DNA from: an uncultured Saprospiraceae bacterium
Lineage (GTDB): Bacteria; Bacteroidota; Bacteroidia; Chitinophagales; Saprospiraceae
Reading direction: 5' to 3'
DNA: 32,351 bases
Assembly (NCBI GenBank): GCA_937942435.1
Contig: CALDEM010000079.1
Span: forward strand, 1-32,351
Shown here in pieces: positions 24,599-32,351 of this stretch; position 1 is the first letter of the stretch, and each line of letters begins with the position of its first letter. Both the position numbers and the translations under genes were made by a program. The notes beneath the pieces were generated by a model. It was not told the origin of the DNA and did not search any database. It saw only the letters and a list, made by a program, of their open reading frames with translations.

Positions 24599-26008
24599 GT
24601 GGCAAGAAGAAAGAGAATCATAGAAGACATAGAGGTTATAGATATAGCTGATCGAGGACATGCGATCGGCAGGATGCCAACAGGCGAGATCGTAATCATC
24701 ATGGGAGAAGCAGTCCCAGGTGATGTGGTAGACATGGTTTATACTAAGAAGAAGAAGGGTCTAAAACATGGATTTGTATCTGGTTATAAATCAAAATCAA
24801 GCCATAGAGTTGAGCCACGGTGCCAGCACTTCGGTACTTGTGGTGGTTGCAAATGGCAACACTTAGATTATAATCAGCAAGCAACTCATAAGGAGAATGC
24901 GGTCAAGCAAGCTATAAAGAGATTAGCCAAAGACGATGACAGTAAAGTGAATCCTATCAAGGCTGCAAGGAAGATTTATAATTATAGAAACAAATTAGAA
25001 TATTCGTTTTCAACTAAGCGATGGTTGACTCAAGAAGAAGTGGACTCTAAAGAAGAGTTTTCGCAAAGACCCGGACTGGGCTTTCATATATCAGGAGCGT
25101 TTGATAAAGTACTCAACGTTGATCAATGCCATCTCCAAGATGAATTCACTAATAAAATTAGAAATACTTATCGGGCGCTTGCTATTGAGAATGATTGGTC
25201 GTTCTATGACATCAGAAACAATCACGGCTTGATGCGTAACATCATCGTCCGCAACACTACGTTGGGGCAGTGGATGTTAACTTTCATATTTGGTGCCAAC
25301 GATGAAAAAGCTATAAAATCAGTATTAGAAAAGATGCAAGCCAGTCTGCCGGAGATCACAAGTTGGCATTATATCATCAATACAAAAGCCAACTCTTCAT
25401 TTAATGATCTACCAAGTCATCATGTTGCAGGAACCACACACATAGAAGAAAAACTTGGTGAAATCACTTATCGCATAAGCCCAAAATCTTTTTTTCAAAC
25501 AAATAGTTATCAAGCTAAAACCTTATACGATGTAGCGCTAGCGATGGCTGATCTTCAACCGACCGATACAGTATACGATTTGTATACAGGCACTGGCAGT
25601 ATCGCTCTCTACATGGCACATCAATGTCAAAAAGTAGTAGGCATAGAAGTCATCGCCGAAGCCATCGAAGATGCCAAGATCAACGCTGAAATTAATAACA
25701 TAGACAATGCTACCTTCCTGGTAGGAGATGTAAAAGATCTGCTTGACCCAACATTTGCCGAAAGGCATGGTGCTCCTGATATAATCATGACCGATCCACC
25801 AAGGGCTGGCATGCATGAAGATGTAGTAACTACACTACTTAAGCTCGCTCCCAAAAAGATCGTCTACATCAGTTGCAATCCATCTACCCAAGCCAGAGAT
25901 ATACAACTACTCAAGGGTAAATATGTGCTTGATCAGGTAACTCCTGTAGATATGTTTCCACATACTAGTCACATCGAATCAGTTGCCTTGCTTACCTTAG
26001 GTGCGTAA
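24599..26008 (+). CDS. rlmD: 23S rRNA (uracil-C5)-methyltransferase RlmD/RumA family
   Basis: SAM-dependent uracil-5 methyltransferase, 469 residues. It has an N-terminal TRAM domain (IIEDIEVIDIADRGHAIGRM, AVPGDVVDM), an iron-sulfur cluster motif CQHFGTCGGC with the fourth cysteine in VDQCHL, the SAM loop YDLYTGTGSIALYMA, DPPRAGMH, and the catalytic cysteine in YISCNPSTQARD. Translation starts at GTG 24599, immediately after the preceding TAG stop (no gap), so it is probably translationally coupled to the PorE-like gene. The position methylated (U1939 or U747 type, or a tRNA U54) cannot be settled from sequence alone. Confidence 0.93.
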   Translation: MARRKRIIEDIEVIDIADRGHAIGRMPTGEIVIIMGEAVPGDVVDMVYTKKKKGLKHGFVSGYKSKSSHRVEPRCQHFGTCGGCKWQHLDYNQQATHKENAVKQAIKRLAKDDDSKVNPIKAARKIYNYRNKLEYSFSTKRWLTQEEVDSKEEFSQRPGLGFHISGAFDKVLNVDQCHLQDEFTNKIRNTYRALAIENDWSFYDIRNNHGLMRNIIVRNTTLGQWMLTFIFGANDEKAIKSVLEKMQASLPEITSWHYIINTKANSSFNDLPSHHVAGTTHIEEKLGEITYRISPKSFFQTNSYQAKTLYDVALAMADLQPTDTVYDLYTGTGSIALYMAHQCQKVVGIEVIAEAIEDAKINAEINNIDNATFLVGDVKDLLDPTFAERHGAPDIIMTDPPRAGMHEDVVTTLLKLAPKKIVYISCNPSTQARDIQLLKGKYVLDQVTPVDMFPHTSHIESVALLTLGA

Positions 26009-26021
26009 ATAAGTTAGAGAC

Positions 26022-28589
26022 ATGAGAACACTGATTGTAGTAGTTATGGTGCTATTATCCATGCATGAGGCGATTGGGCAGAGAGATACGGCTAAGTTTG
26101 ACCCATTGCTCCTGAAGGAGGTGGTGATATCGGACTATACCGCAGATATAAAACTCAAGGTCCCGATGTCTCTTTCTTCGATCGATAGACCTGCAGATCT
26201 GCAACTGCAAGGTGTTGCTTCGGCACTTGCACAGATACCCGGAGTATTCTCAGATGCATCGACTGGTGAAGTATTCACACGCGTATATGCTCGCGGTATA
26301 TCGCTAAGCGCAGAAGACGATATAGGTTGGTATTATATGTCTCTACAAGAAGATGGCATGCCCATAACAGCCGTGCAATACAATCAGTTTTCGCCTGACT
26401 TTTTCCTACGACCTGACGTATCTCACAAGCGCATGGAAGTCATCAAAGGGGGTAAGTCGAGCATACTTGCGCCTTCTGGACCAGGAGGCATAGTCAACTT
26501 TATATCAGAGCCTACGCCTTTCGGCAAATATCAAACTCACGACCGTCTTACAGCAGGAGTGTATGCTAATGGTAGACCCTATCTAAGACTAGAAGGCTTT
26601 TCTGGCGGGCAGATTGGATCATCTGATTGGTCATATGACTTTGGATATATGTATAGACATGATAGAGGACCGCGGCAACTTGATTACGCAACTAATAATG
26701 GTGGACAATTAAAAGCCAGCTTAAGAAAGAATATAAAGAAGGGCATCATCACATTGAAAATAAAATCGCTCAACGACCGAGTCAATAGATACACGGGTGT
26801 CGCAGCTACCAACTGGGAAGACCCAACACCCGCATTCGGTCAGAGCTTTCAAAATACTACTTTGCTTCCACCAGGTATCGAGGGAGGAACACTGGCAGAT
26901 CCGAGAACTTATGATGGTTCGTCTATCGGCACATATGATTATGATCCTTCAAGAGGCATCAATGCAAAAGAGAACTCTGCGATGTTAGCACTCGATCTCC
27001 AACTTGGAGAATGGCGCCTCACTGATAAACTCAAATATTCTAATAAGAGTCTCAACTGGCAAACAGTGATCGGTGGGCAACCACTACCTCTGGATGACTT
27101 CATTACTTACTTTGTGAGTGGAGATCCATTTCCGATTGGCAATGTTACATTCAGAGATGTAGCAAGTGGCCAACCATTAGCTTCAGTTAATAATGAAGGT
27201 GCTTTTGGTGTGTTTCAAGGGTTCCCTCCTTCGTTTCAATATACAGAGGGCTCACTCCCTAATGATGCTATCTTAGGTAGTGGGACGTGGTATAAAGATG
27301 ATCAAATCAACGAGTGGATGAATCAACTTTTATTGCAAAGGTCATTTGAAAATGTTGATTTGAATCTTGGTTTGTTTTTATCAAGAAGTGCGGTTGATAT
27401 TCTAACAACTGCAAGCTTCCTATATGCTACTTATGAGCCACAACCCCGTCTCCTATCTGCACAAATAACTGGACCAGATGGAGTAACGAGGTCGCTCAGC
27501 GATGCTAATGGATTGAGCAATCCTGGAGGGCTCTTCTATGAGGCTGCAGATATCAATGCCAGTCAAGTTGGCTTGTTTGGTGATGCGGATATCAAGCTGG
27601 CAGAAGATCTATCGCTCAATGTAGGATTGAGGTATGAGCGTATCGGTCATAGTGGAACAAAAGATAGATCTGCACCTGGAGATAATATCGGTACACTTGT
27701 TAAATCAGGAGAGGATGATATCGATGCTAATTATAGTTATCTCAATTATTCGCTGGCATTAGACTATAATATCAGTGAACAAGTGTCGACATTCGTCAGG
27801 TACTCTCTCGGTCATAAGGCACCAGAGCTCAATTATTACATCAATAACTTCACAAATCAAGAGATCCCCCCGGAGGCCCCTCCTGCACAGTCCATTGGAC
27901 AATTAGAAATAGGTATTAAGCAAAGTGCGGCTTTTACAAGTCTTACGGCTACTGCGTTTTTAAGCAATCTCTCTGATGTGGCGTATTCTAATTTTGTCTT
28001 TGATGATATGACCAATCAGATATTTTATACCCCTACTCAGTTTAATAGTAGTCGTACCATTGGTATAGAGTTAGAATGGGGTGCTGTCTTAACTGACGAT
28101 CTAACTTTCAATATATCTGCGACTTGGCAAAGCCCTAAGTTAACTGAGTTCACTCTGTATAATGCTAATGAGTCTATAGACACTGCAGATGATGATACCG
28201 CAGACTTTAGTGATAACGCCATACCGCACAATCCAAAACTCATGGGGCGTGCTCAATTAAATTACAATAAGAATGATTGGTTCGCTGGCATAGGACTAAA
28301 CTACATCGGCAGTAGATATGGCAATATAGAAAACGCCTTTACACTTCCAGCCTACAGTACCATAGACGCTGATCTTGGATATGCGATCAATGACAAGTAT
28401 GCTATTGGCTTACGTGCAAAAAATCTACTCAACACAGCGGGATTGGCTAACTTTTTTGGACCTAATAGCTTCGGTAGCAATAGTGACGCTGCATCGACAT
28501 CCTTTATCCAGAATAATCCCGAAGCAAGTTTTGTTGTTTTTCCGATTATGCCAAGAGCGATATACTTATCGGTGGATTATACTTTCTAA
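26022..28589 (+). CDS. TonB-dependent outer membrane receptor
   Basis: 855-residue outer-membrane receptor. Signal peptide MRTLIVVVMVLLSMHEAIGQ; the protein lacks the N-terminal carboxypeptidase-D-like domain common in SusC-type receptors. The plug domain shows LKEVVISDY (TonB-box-like, about 31-39), SALAQIPGVFSDASTGEVFT, RVYARGI, and the KRMEVIKGGKSSILAPSGPG-GIVNFIS signature. A 22-strand-type barrel follows, with NVGLRYERIG and the terminal AIYLSVDYTF ending in Phe, as expected for BAM insertion. Family resemblance is to siderophore/FecA-like or oligosaccharide receptors; no SusD partner is present. The gene starts 13 nt after rlmD. The substrate is unknown. Confidence 0.92.
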   Translation: MRTLIVVVMVLLSMHEAIGQRDTAKFDPLLLKEVVISDYTADIKLKVPMSLSSIDRPADLQLQGVASALAQIPGVFSDASTGEVFTRVYARGISLSAEDDIGWYYMSLQEDGMPITAVQYNQFSPDFFLRPDVSHKRMEVIKGGKSSILAPSGPGGIVNFISEPTPFGKYQTHDRLTAGVYANGRPYLRLEGFSGGQIGSSDWSYDFGYMYRHDRGPRQLDYATNNGGQLKASLRKNIKKGIITLKIKSLNDRVNRYTGVAATNWEDPTPAFGQSFQNTTLLPPGIEGGTLADPRTYDGSSIGTYDYDPSRGINAKENSAMLALDLQLGEWRLTDKLKYSNKSLNWQTVIGGQPLPLDDFITYFVSGDPFPIGNVTFRDVASGQPLASVNNEGAFGVFQGFPPSFQYTEGSLPNDAILGSGTWYKDDQINEWMNQLLLQRSFENVDLNLGLFLSRSAVDILTTASFLYATYEPQPRLLSAQITGPDGVTRSLSDANGLSNPGGLFYEAADINASQVGLFGDADIKLAEDLSLNVGLRYERIGHSGTKDRSAPGDNIGTLVKSGEDDIDANYSYLNYSLALDYNISEQVSTFVRYSLGHKAPELNYYINNFTNQEIPPEAPPAQSIGQLEIGIKQSAAFTSLTATAFLSNLSDVAYSNFVFDDMTNQIFYTPTQFNSSRTIGIELEWGAVLTDDLTFNISATWQSPKLTEFTLYNANESIDTADDDTADFSDNAIPHNPKLMGRAQLNYNKNDWFAGIGLNYIGSRYGNIENAFTLPAYSTIDADLGYAINDKYAIGLRAKNLLNTAGLANFFGPNSFGSNSDAASTSFIQNNPEASFVVFPIMPRAIYLSVDYTF

Positions 28590-28614
28590 AAAAATCAAGA
28601 GGTCCTTGGTCTAA

Positions 28615-29067
28615 TTAGCCCGTCGTTGTGATCTCTGTCAAATAATCGAAAACATCATCATGGTTATTTGATCCTGCTAGATCTAAAGGTGATTGGCGTT
28701 CTTTATTTAGGGTATGTAGATCTGCTCCTTTTTGCAAAAGTAATATAACTAACTCTAGATCGCCTTTTCTTGAAGCCCAGTGAAGAGAAGTATATCCATC
28801 ATACTGACTTTGATAATTGACATCTGCACCTTTCTCATTTAAGATCTTTACATTTTCGTAATTATGCATATAGACTTCGTACATCAAAGGGGTACACTCT
28901 TCGTATCCGATAAGATTAACATCAGCATCTTTAGATATTAAGTACTTAGTTACTTCGATTGAGGCATTGTGTATGGCTAAAACGTTACCATCGCCATACT
29001 CATTGGGGTCAGCACCATTTTCAATCAATAACTTTGTTGCTTCGAGAGAACTATTGACCATGTTCAA
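28615..29067 (-). CDS. Ankyrin repeat protein (N-terminus apparently disrupted)
   Basis: The continuous frame with a possible start (TTG 29067) encodes 150 residues of ankyrin repeats: LEATKLLIENGADPNEYGDG, IEVTKYLISKDADVNLIGYE, NVKILNEKGADVNYQSQYDG and YTSLHWASRKGDLELVILLL-QKGADLH, then RQSPLDLAGSNNHDDVFDYL. There is no signal peptide. The same frame is open and coding-like for another 48 codons upstream (to 29209), with no ATG, until a TAG at 29212-29214; an ATG at 29228 in a different frame supplies the missing start. The true gene is therefore probably 28615-29228 with a one-base frameshift. Ankyrin repeats mediate protein-protein contacts; the partner is unknown. Confidence 0.75.
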   Translation of the reverse strand: MNMVNSSLEATKLLIENGADPNEYGDGNVLAIHNASIEVTKYLISKDADVNLIGYEECTPLMYEVYMHNYENVKILNEKGADVNYQSQYDGYTSLHWASRKGDLELVILLLQKGADLHTLNKERQSPLDLAGSNNHDDVFDYLTEITTTG

Positions 29068-29228
29068 AGGAAGTGTTTGGTAAGTTGTTCCATCTCCCCG
29101 ATAATGAATAATTCCTTGGTTTATGAGTTTAGGGGACTCTTCTATTAAGGAGGAGATAGCATCCAGATCTAAGTCTGTGATCGCCTTATCCCACTTTAGA
29201 TATAGAGGGCCCTACCTTTTTCGCTCAT
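29068..29228 (-). pseudogene. Displaced 5' end of the ankyrin gene (frameshift)
   Basis: From ATG 29228-29226 the frame reads MSEKGRALYI then stops at TAA 29198-29196. The overlapping frame that joins the ankyrin ORF reads PLYLKWDKAITDLDLDAISS, then LIEESPKLINQGIIHYRGDG, both protein-like. Adding one C to the GGGCCC run near 29207-29212 would join the two as MSEKGRAPLYLKWDK. This is either a real frameshift mutation or an assembly error in the C/G run. Confidence 0.65.
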
Positions 29229-29263
29229 ATTTTCTCTTTCAATTAATGAAGTTTGAAAAGAAG

Positions 29264-30295
29264 TTACCATTTTATAGCAAGCTTACCCATCGTCTTTCTC
29301 ATCTCTAAATCACTGTGGGCTTTTGCAAACTCTTCGAGAGGATATAAGCCTCCTTCTTTAGGCTGGATCACTCCTTCTTCATATAATCTCACTGCTCCCT
29401 TGAGCACACGATTGATAATCTCAGGTTTGTCATCCGCGATACGGAGCATGTTGACAGCTATCATTGATTTAGAAGGATCTAGTAAAGCCACTGGATGAAA
29501 GATACCAAAGCCCAGCCCAACACCTAATTTGGAAAATACATTTTTAGCACTCGTCATAGCAGATGCACCAAAAAGTATGATGCGGCCACCAGAGTTTAAA
29601 AGTTTAAGTCCTTTTCTTACAGAACTACCTCCGATGGCATCAAATACAATATCAAGACCTTTCACTTCTCTCTTCTGGAGTATAGCACTTATCTCTTTTT
29701 CAAATTTGTTTGCTCTATAGTTAATGGGATAATCAACACCGATGGATTTTAGATATTCTAACTTCTCAGATGATCCAGCTGTACCGTAGACGATGGCTCC
29801 TTTTGCTTTAGCCATCTGACAAAGTAGACTGCCAACTCCACCAGCAGCAGCATGGACTAAAATATGATCACCTTCAAAGATATTGACCAACTCATGAGCC
29901 ATATAGAAAGCTGTACCTCCCTGAGTCGCTAGCGCTGTAGCAGTGACTGGTGACATGTCTTCATTGATCTTAACCACCCCTCGATAATCTGTAGAAACAT
30001 ACTCGCCATATCCACCAAACCTTGTCAGCGCAATCACCCTATCTCCTTCTTCTAAATCTGTGGTTACATCACTATTGATGGCATCCACTCTTCCGACAAC
30101 ATCGTATCCTAAGATGGCTGGCTTTTTAGGAGCGTCAGGGTAAAGTCCCAACCTCGCCATCACATCTGCAAAATTCAAACCGAAGGCTTCACTTTTTATT
30201 CTGATCTCAGATGGCCCCACTTCTGGGATGTCAGTCTCTTTTAATGTTAGTGCCCTTTCTGCCTTTCCGTTCTTAACCAAGTATAATGCTTGCAT
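29264..30295 (-). CDS. MDR-family zinc-independent quinone oxidoreductase-like protein (VAT1-like)
   Basis: 343-residue medium-chain dehydrogenase/reductase. The GroES-like N-terminal domain has IRIKSEAFGLNFADVMARLG (about 31-50) and PAILGYDVVGRVDAI (58-72); the catalytic zinc cysteine is absent, as in the quinone oxidoreductase and VAT1 branch. The Rossmann domain has VHAAAGGVGSLLCQMAKAKG (the GxGxxG-type AAGGVG motif) followed by VYGTAGSSEKLEYLKSIGVD, which favours NADPH. It probably reduces quinones or other activated carbonyl compounds in the cytoplasm. A TAGCTTTG box lies exactly 4 nt before the ATG, so a leaderless message is predicted. The HTH gene lies 48 nt upstream on the same strand. 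Confidence 0.9.
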   Translation of the reverse strand: MQALYLVKNGKAERALTLKETDIPEVGPSEIRIKSEAFGLNFADVMARLGLYPDAPKKPAILGYDVVGRVDAINSDVTTDLEEGDRVIALTRFGGYGEYVSTDYRGVVKINEDMSPVTATALATQGGTAFYMAHELVNIFEGDHILVHAAAGGVGSLLCQMAKAKGAIVYGTAGSSEKLEYLKSIGVDYPINYRANKFEKEISAILQKREVKGLDIVFDAIGGSSVRKGLKLLNSGGRIILFGASAMTSAKNVFSKLGVGLGFGIFHPVALLDPSKSMIAVNMLRIADDKPEIINRVLKGAVRLYEEGVIQPKEGGLYPLEEFAKAHSDLEMRKTMGKLAIKW

Positions 30296-30299
30296 TTTG

Positions 30300-30307
30300 C
30301 AAAGCTA
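30300..30307 (-). promoter_or_regulatory. Putative -7 box of the MDR gene, 4 nt from the ATG
   Basis: On the minus strand TAGCTTTG (full TAnnTTTG match) is followed by CAAA and the ATG. It matches the mnmG and pqiA-like geometry. Confidence 0.5.
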
Positions 30308-30343
30308 AAAACTATCCCTTGACTAGGAGGATCTAACTAATTA

Positions 30344-30574
30344 TCATATGTGCAGGCAACACTCTTCAAAGGCCTTTCTTATTAGTCCAGCCGTATTGCG
30401 TGCACTCATCTTAAGAAGTAAGTTTTTACGATGTGTGATGATTGTATGGTCACTGAGATAAAGATTAGAAGCAATCTCCTTTGTAGTTAAACCATAAGAA
30501 ATCTGATCCAATACTTCTCTTTCTCTTACTGAGAGGTAAACAATGCTATGGCTTGTAATGGCTTGATTCATCAT
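30344..30574 (-). CDS. LuxR/GerE-type HTH protein, DNA-binding domain only
   Basis: 76 residues comprising almost nothing but a LuxR-family HTH domain: YLSVREREVLDQISYGLTTK, then EIASNLYLSDHTIITHRKNL-LLKMSARNTAGLIRKA. The LSxREREVL opening and the HRKNLLLKMSARNT recognition helix region match response regulators of the NarL type. No receiver or sensor domain is present. Two tandem ATGs (30574, 30571) could start it. The upstream 145 nt on this strand contain coding-like fragments in another frame, so this may be the surviving 3' end of a longer regulator. If functional, it could act as a constitutive binder, and the MDR gene 48 nt downstream or the divergent ligase gene are natural targets. 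Confidence 0.7.
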   Translation of the reverse strand: MMNQAITSHSIVYLSVREREVLDQISYGLTTKEIASNLYLSDHTIITHRKNLLLKMSARNTAGLIRKAFEECCLHI

Positions 30575-30767
30575 GATTTGTTGATTTTGGCTGTTGTGAT
30601 TGGAGGTGATTGAGTATGTCCTTATCTATATCTTTTAGTGTATTGAGCAGATTCTCTACCAAAGGTCTATCGCTTCTTTATTCGTCATCTTGAGCAGGTA
30701 TTTTTACAATTTTTGCCATTGGCATATGATTATGTCACTAAGATCTGTCAGTATATGGATCGAATCC

Positions 30768-30783
30768 CCATACTAAAGTATGG
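30768..30783. promoter_or_regulatory. Palindrome upstream of the DNA ligase gene (possible operator)
   Basis: CCATACT-AA-AGTATGG, a perfect palindrome of two 7-bp arms, lies 51 nt upstream of the ligase -7 box in the region shared with the divergent HTH gene. Its size is right for a dimeric regulator; no binding protein is identified. Confidence 0.4.
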
Positions 30784-30834
30784 CTCTTGACTCCTTGACA
30801 AGTTATCTCAGCAATTCGTCTATTGTGTAGAGCT

Positions 30835-30842
30835 TATATTTG
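30835..30842 (+). promoter_or_regulatory. Putative -7 box of the DNA ligase gene
   Basis: TATATTTG fully matches TAnnTTTG and lies 16 nt before the ATG at 30859, giving a short leader. No TTG at the expected -33 spacing. Confidence 0.5.
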
Positions 30843-30858
30843 TTTGCAGGCAGGCCTT

Positions 30859-32351
30859 ATGATAAGATTCACTCGATTATACCAAGAGCTCGATAGCAGT
30901 ACTAAGACAAGTGCAAAGCTTGAGGCTCTAACCTCATATCTCACTACAGCACCTGATAAAGATAAACTATGGGCTATCGCCTTATTTACGCATAGAAGGC
31001 CTCGTAGGACGATCCAAACCAGCTTTCTAAGGTCTTGGGCAGCTGAAGTAAGTGGTGTTCCGGATTGGTTGTTTGAGGAGAGTTATCATATTGTAGGCGA
31101 CTTGGCAGAGTCTATTAGCTTGATCCTTCCTCAACCTAAAAAGAAAGAAGAGAAAAGCCTTAGCGAATGGATCCTAAAGATCATAGATCAAAAAGAAAAG
31201 TCAGAAACTCAAAAGAAGGAGTTCGTTCTTAATGCTTGGTCAGGATTAAACCAAGATGAACGATTTATCTTCAATAAGTTAATTACTGGTGGGTTTCGTA
31301 TCGGGGTGTCACAAAAGATGATCAACAAGGCTTTGTCGAAAGTCTTAAATGAAGATGAAAACAAGATCGCTCACAGACTGATGGGAGACTGGTCACCTCA
31401 GACCACAACCTACAGCGAGCTACTGCTCCATGCTGACTGGAAGAGTGATGCTTCAAAGCCCTACCCTTTCTACTTAGCATATGCCATAGACAATGATATC
31501 GAAGAACTCGGCACTCCTGAAGAATGGCAAGCAGAATGGAAGTGGGATGGTATCAGGTCTCAGTTTATAAAAAGAAAAGGGGAGTTGTTTTTATGGTCTC
31601 GGGGTGAAGAGCTGGTGACAGATAAGTATCCAGAGTTTCAACCTTTGAGTGATATTGCCTTAGACAACTTTGTTATTGATGGAGAACTCCTGGTGTATAA
31701 AGATGATACGATCAGACCATTTAATGAACTTCAAAAAAGAATAGGGAGGAAAGTAGTTGGTAAGAAGATTTTGAAAGATTATCCATGTGTGATATTCGCC
31801 TATGATCTCTTAGAATATGAAGGCCAAGACCTTAGAGAGCTATCACTTGAAGAAAGACAAGCATTGTTAGATAAGATGGTTGCCAAAATCAATACGGAGC
31901 ACTCTGGTCTTATCTATCTTTCAGCACCCATAAATTATAATACTTGGTCACAGTTGGCTGATATCAGAAGTGACGCACGTCAGATGAAAGCTGAAGGTCT
32001 TATGCTCAAGCTCAAAAGCTCTACCTATAAAAGTGGACGTAAAAAAGGAGAATGGTGGAAGTGGAAGTTGGATCCCTATACCATAGATGCAGTGATGCTC
32101 TATGCTCAGCGAGGTCATGGTCGTCGTTCTAATTTATTTAGTGATTTTACTTTTGCAGTTTGGAAAGATGATGATACTCTTGTACCCTTTGCAAAAGCAT
32201 ATAGTGGTTTAACGGATAAGGAGTTCGCTGAAATAACACAGTTTGTTAAAAAGAATACCATTGAAAAGTTTGGTCCAGTACGATCAGTGAAGCCAGAGCT
32301 TGTTTTTGAGATTGCGTTTGAAGGGATCAATATATCTAAGCGTCATAAATC
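30859..32351 (+). CDS. ATP-dependent DNA ligase (partial at window edge)
   Basis: Frame open from ATG 30859 to the right edge, 497 codons, so only a short C-terminal piece is missing (the family is about 530 residues). Domains: an N-terminal helical DNA-binding domain (about 1-200, with FNKLITGGFRIGVSQKMINK), the adenylation domain with the AMP-accepting lysine K228 in EWKWDGIRS (motif I), FVIDGELLVY, IFAYDLLEYEGQDLREL (motif III), EGLMLK at 379-384 (motif IV), GEWWKWKL (motif V), then an OB-fold. This is the type that in Bacteroidota accompanies a ligase-associated exonuclease, Lhr-type helicase and PdeM phosphoesterase in a DNA-damage cluster. None of these is upstream here; they may lie beyond the edge. 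Confidence 0.95.
   Translation, partial: MIRFTRLYQELDSSTKTSAKLEALTSYLTTAPDKDKLWAIALFTHRRPRRTIQTSFLRSWAAEVSGVPDWLFEESYHIVGDLAESISLILPQPKKKEEKSLSEWILKIIDQKEKSETQKKEFVLNAWSGLNQDERFIFNKLITGGFRIGVSQKMINKALSKVLNEDENKIAHRLMGDWSPQTTTYSELLLHADWKSDASKPYPFYLAYAIDNDIEELGTPEEWQAEWKWDGIRSQFIKRKGELFLWSRGEELVTDKYPEFQPLSDIALDNFVIDGELLVYKDDTIRPFNELQKRIGRKVVGKKILKDYPCVIFAYDLLEYEGQDLRELSLEERQALLDKMVAKINTEHSGLIYLSAPINYNTWSQLADIRSDARQMKAEGLMLKLKSSTYKSGRKKGEWWKWKLDPYTIDAVMLYAQRGHGRRSNLFSDFTFAVWKDDDTLVPFAKAYSGLTDKEFAEITQFVKKNTIEKFGPVRSVKPELVFEIAFEGINISKRHK

Noticed and set aside
1..32351. Mobile elements, CRISPR arrays, tRNA or rRNA genes
   Set aside because: No transposase, integrase, phage, repeat-spacer or tRNA cloverleaf sequence was seen; genes are mostly housekeeping and tightly packed.

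Overview
The window is an ordinary-looking chromosomal stretch (roughly 40% GC, nearly all coding) from a Bacteroidota bacterium, probably a Saprospiria/Chitinophagia/Cytophagia-type gliding or T9SS-bearing lineage. Evidence: a GldB gliding lipoprotein, a PorE-like TPR/PD40/CRD/OmpA lipoprotein, a 30-residue mS38/COX24-like basic protein typical of this phylum, a TonB receptor, lack of Shine-Dalgarno sequences, and many TAnnTTTG (Bacteroidota -7) boxes in front of genes. I see no rRNA, tRNA, CRISPR array, prophage or insertion sequence.

Layout. 1-1.5 kb (minus): pheS then the 5' part of hisS (runs off the left edge). 1.6-4.15 kb (plus): a small secreted OmpA-domain protein, a class I methionine/glutamine aminotransferase and a nitrilase-family omega-amidase, which together suggest glutamine transaminase/omega-amidase chemistry. 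4.3-8.6 kb (plus): membrane-fusion protein, MacB-type permease and TolC-like channel, with no ABC ATPase gene. 8.6-9.6 kb (minus): gldB without gldC. 9.7-10.6 kb (plus): nadC, with a tiny convergent membrane-protein ORF behind it. 11-15.1 kb (minus): a probable operon HU-like protein, TPR membrane protein, mS38-like 30-aa protein, RNase E/G, glycosyltransferase. 15.3-16.65 kb (plus): yicC and apaG. 16.7-20.1 kb (minus): mnmG followed by a secreted protein of unknown function. 20.2-28.6 kb (plus): PqiA-like membrane protein, TPR protein, PorE-like lipoprotein, rlmD, TonB receptor. 28.6-30.6 kb (minus): ankyrin protein with a disrupted N-terminus, MDR-family quinone oxidoreductase, and a lone LuxR-type HTH protein. 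30.86 kb to the right edge (plus): ATP-dependent DNA ligase, truncated by the window.

The most interesting signals are not a single new system but: (i) a recurrent promoter geometry, TAnnTTTG followed by exactly 4 nt and then ATG (mnmG, pqiA-like, MDR gene, and a weaker case at the aminotransferase), predicting leaderless mRNAs; (ii) two missed very small genes (30 and 34 aa); (iii) two genes with signs of frame disruption (ankyrin protein, HTH protein); (iv) hairpins flanking the mS38-like gene and in the RNase E/G leader; (v) a His-to-Tyr change at a conserved NadC active-site position. All calls are from reading the sequence only; no database search was made.
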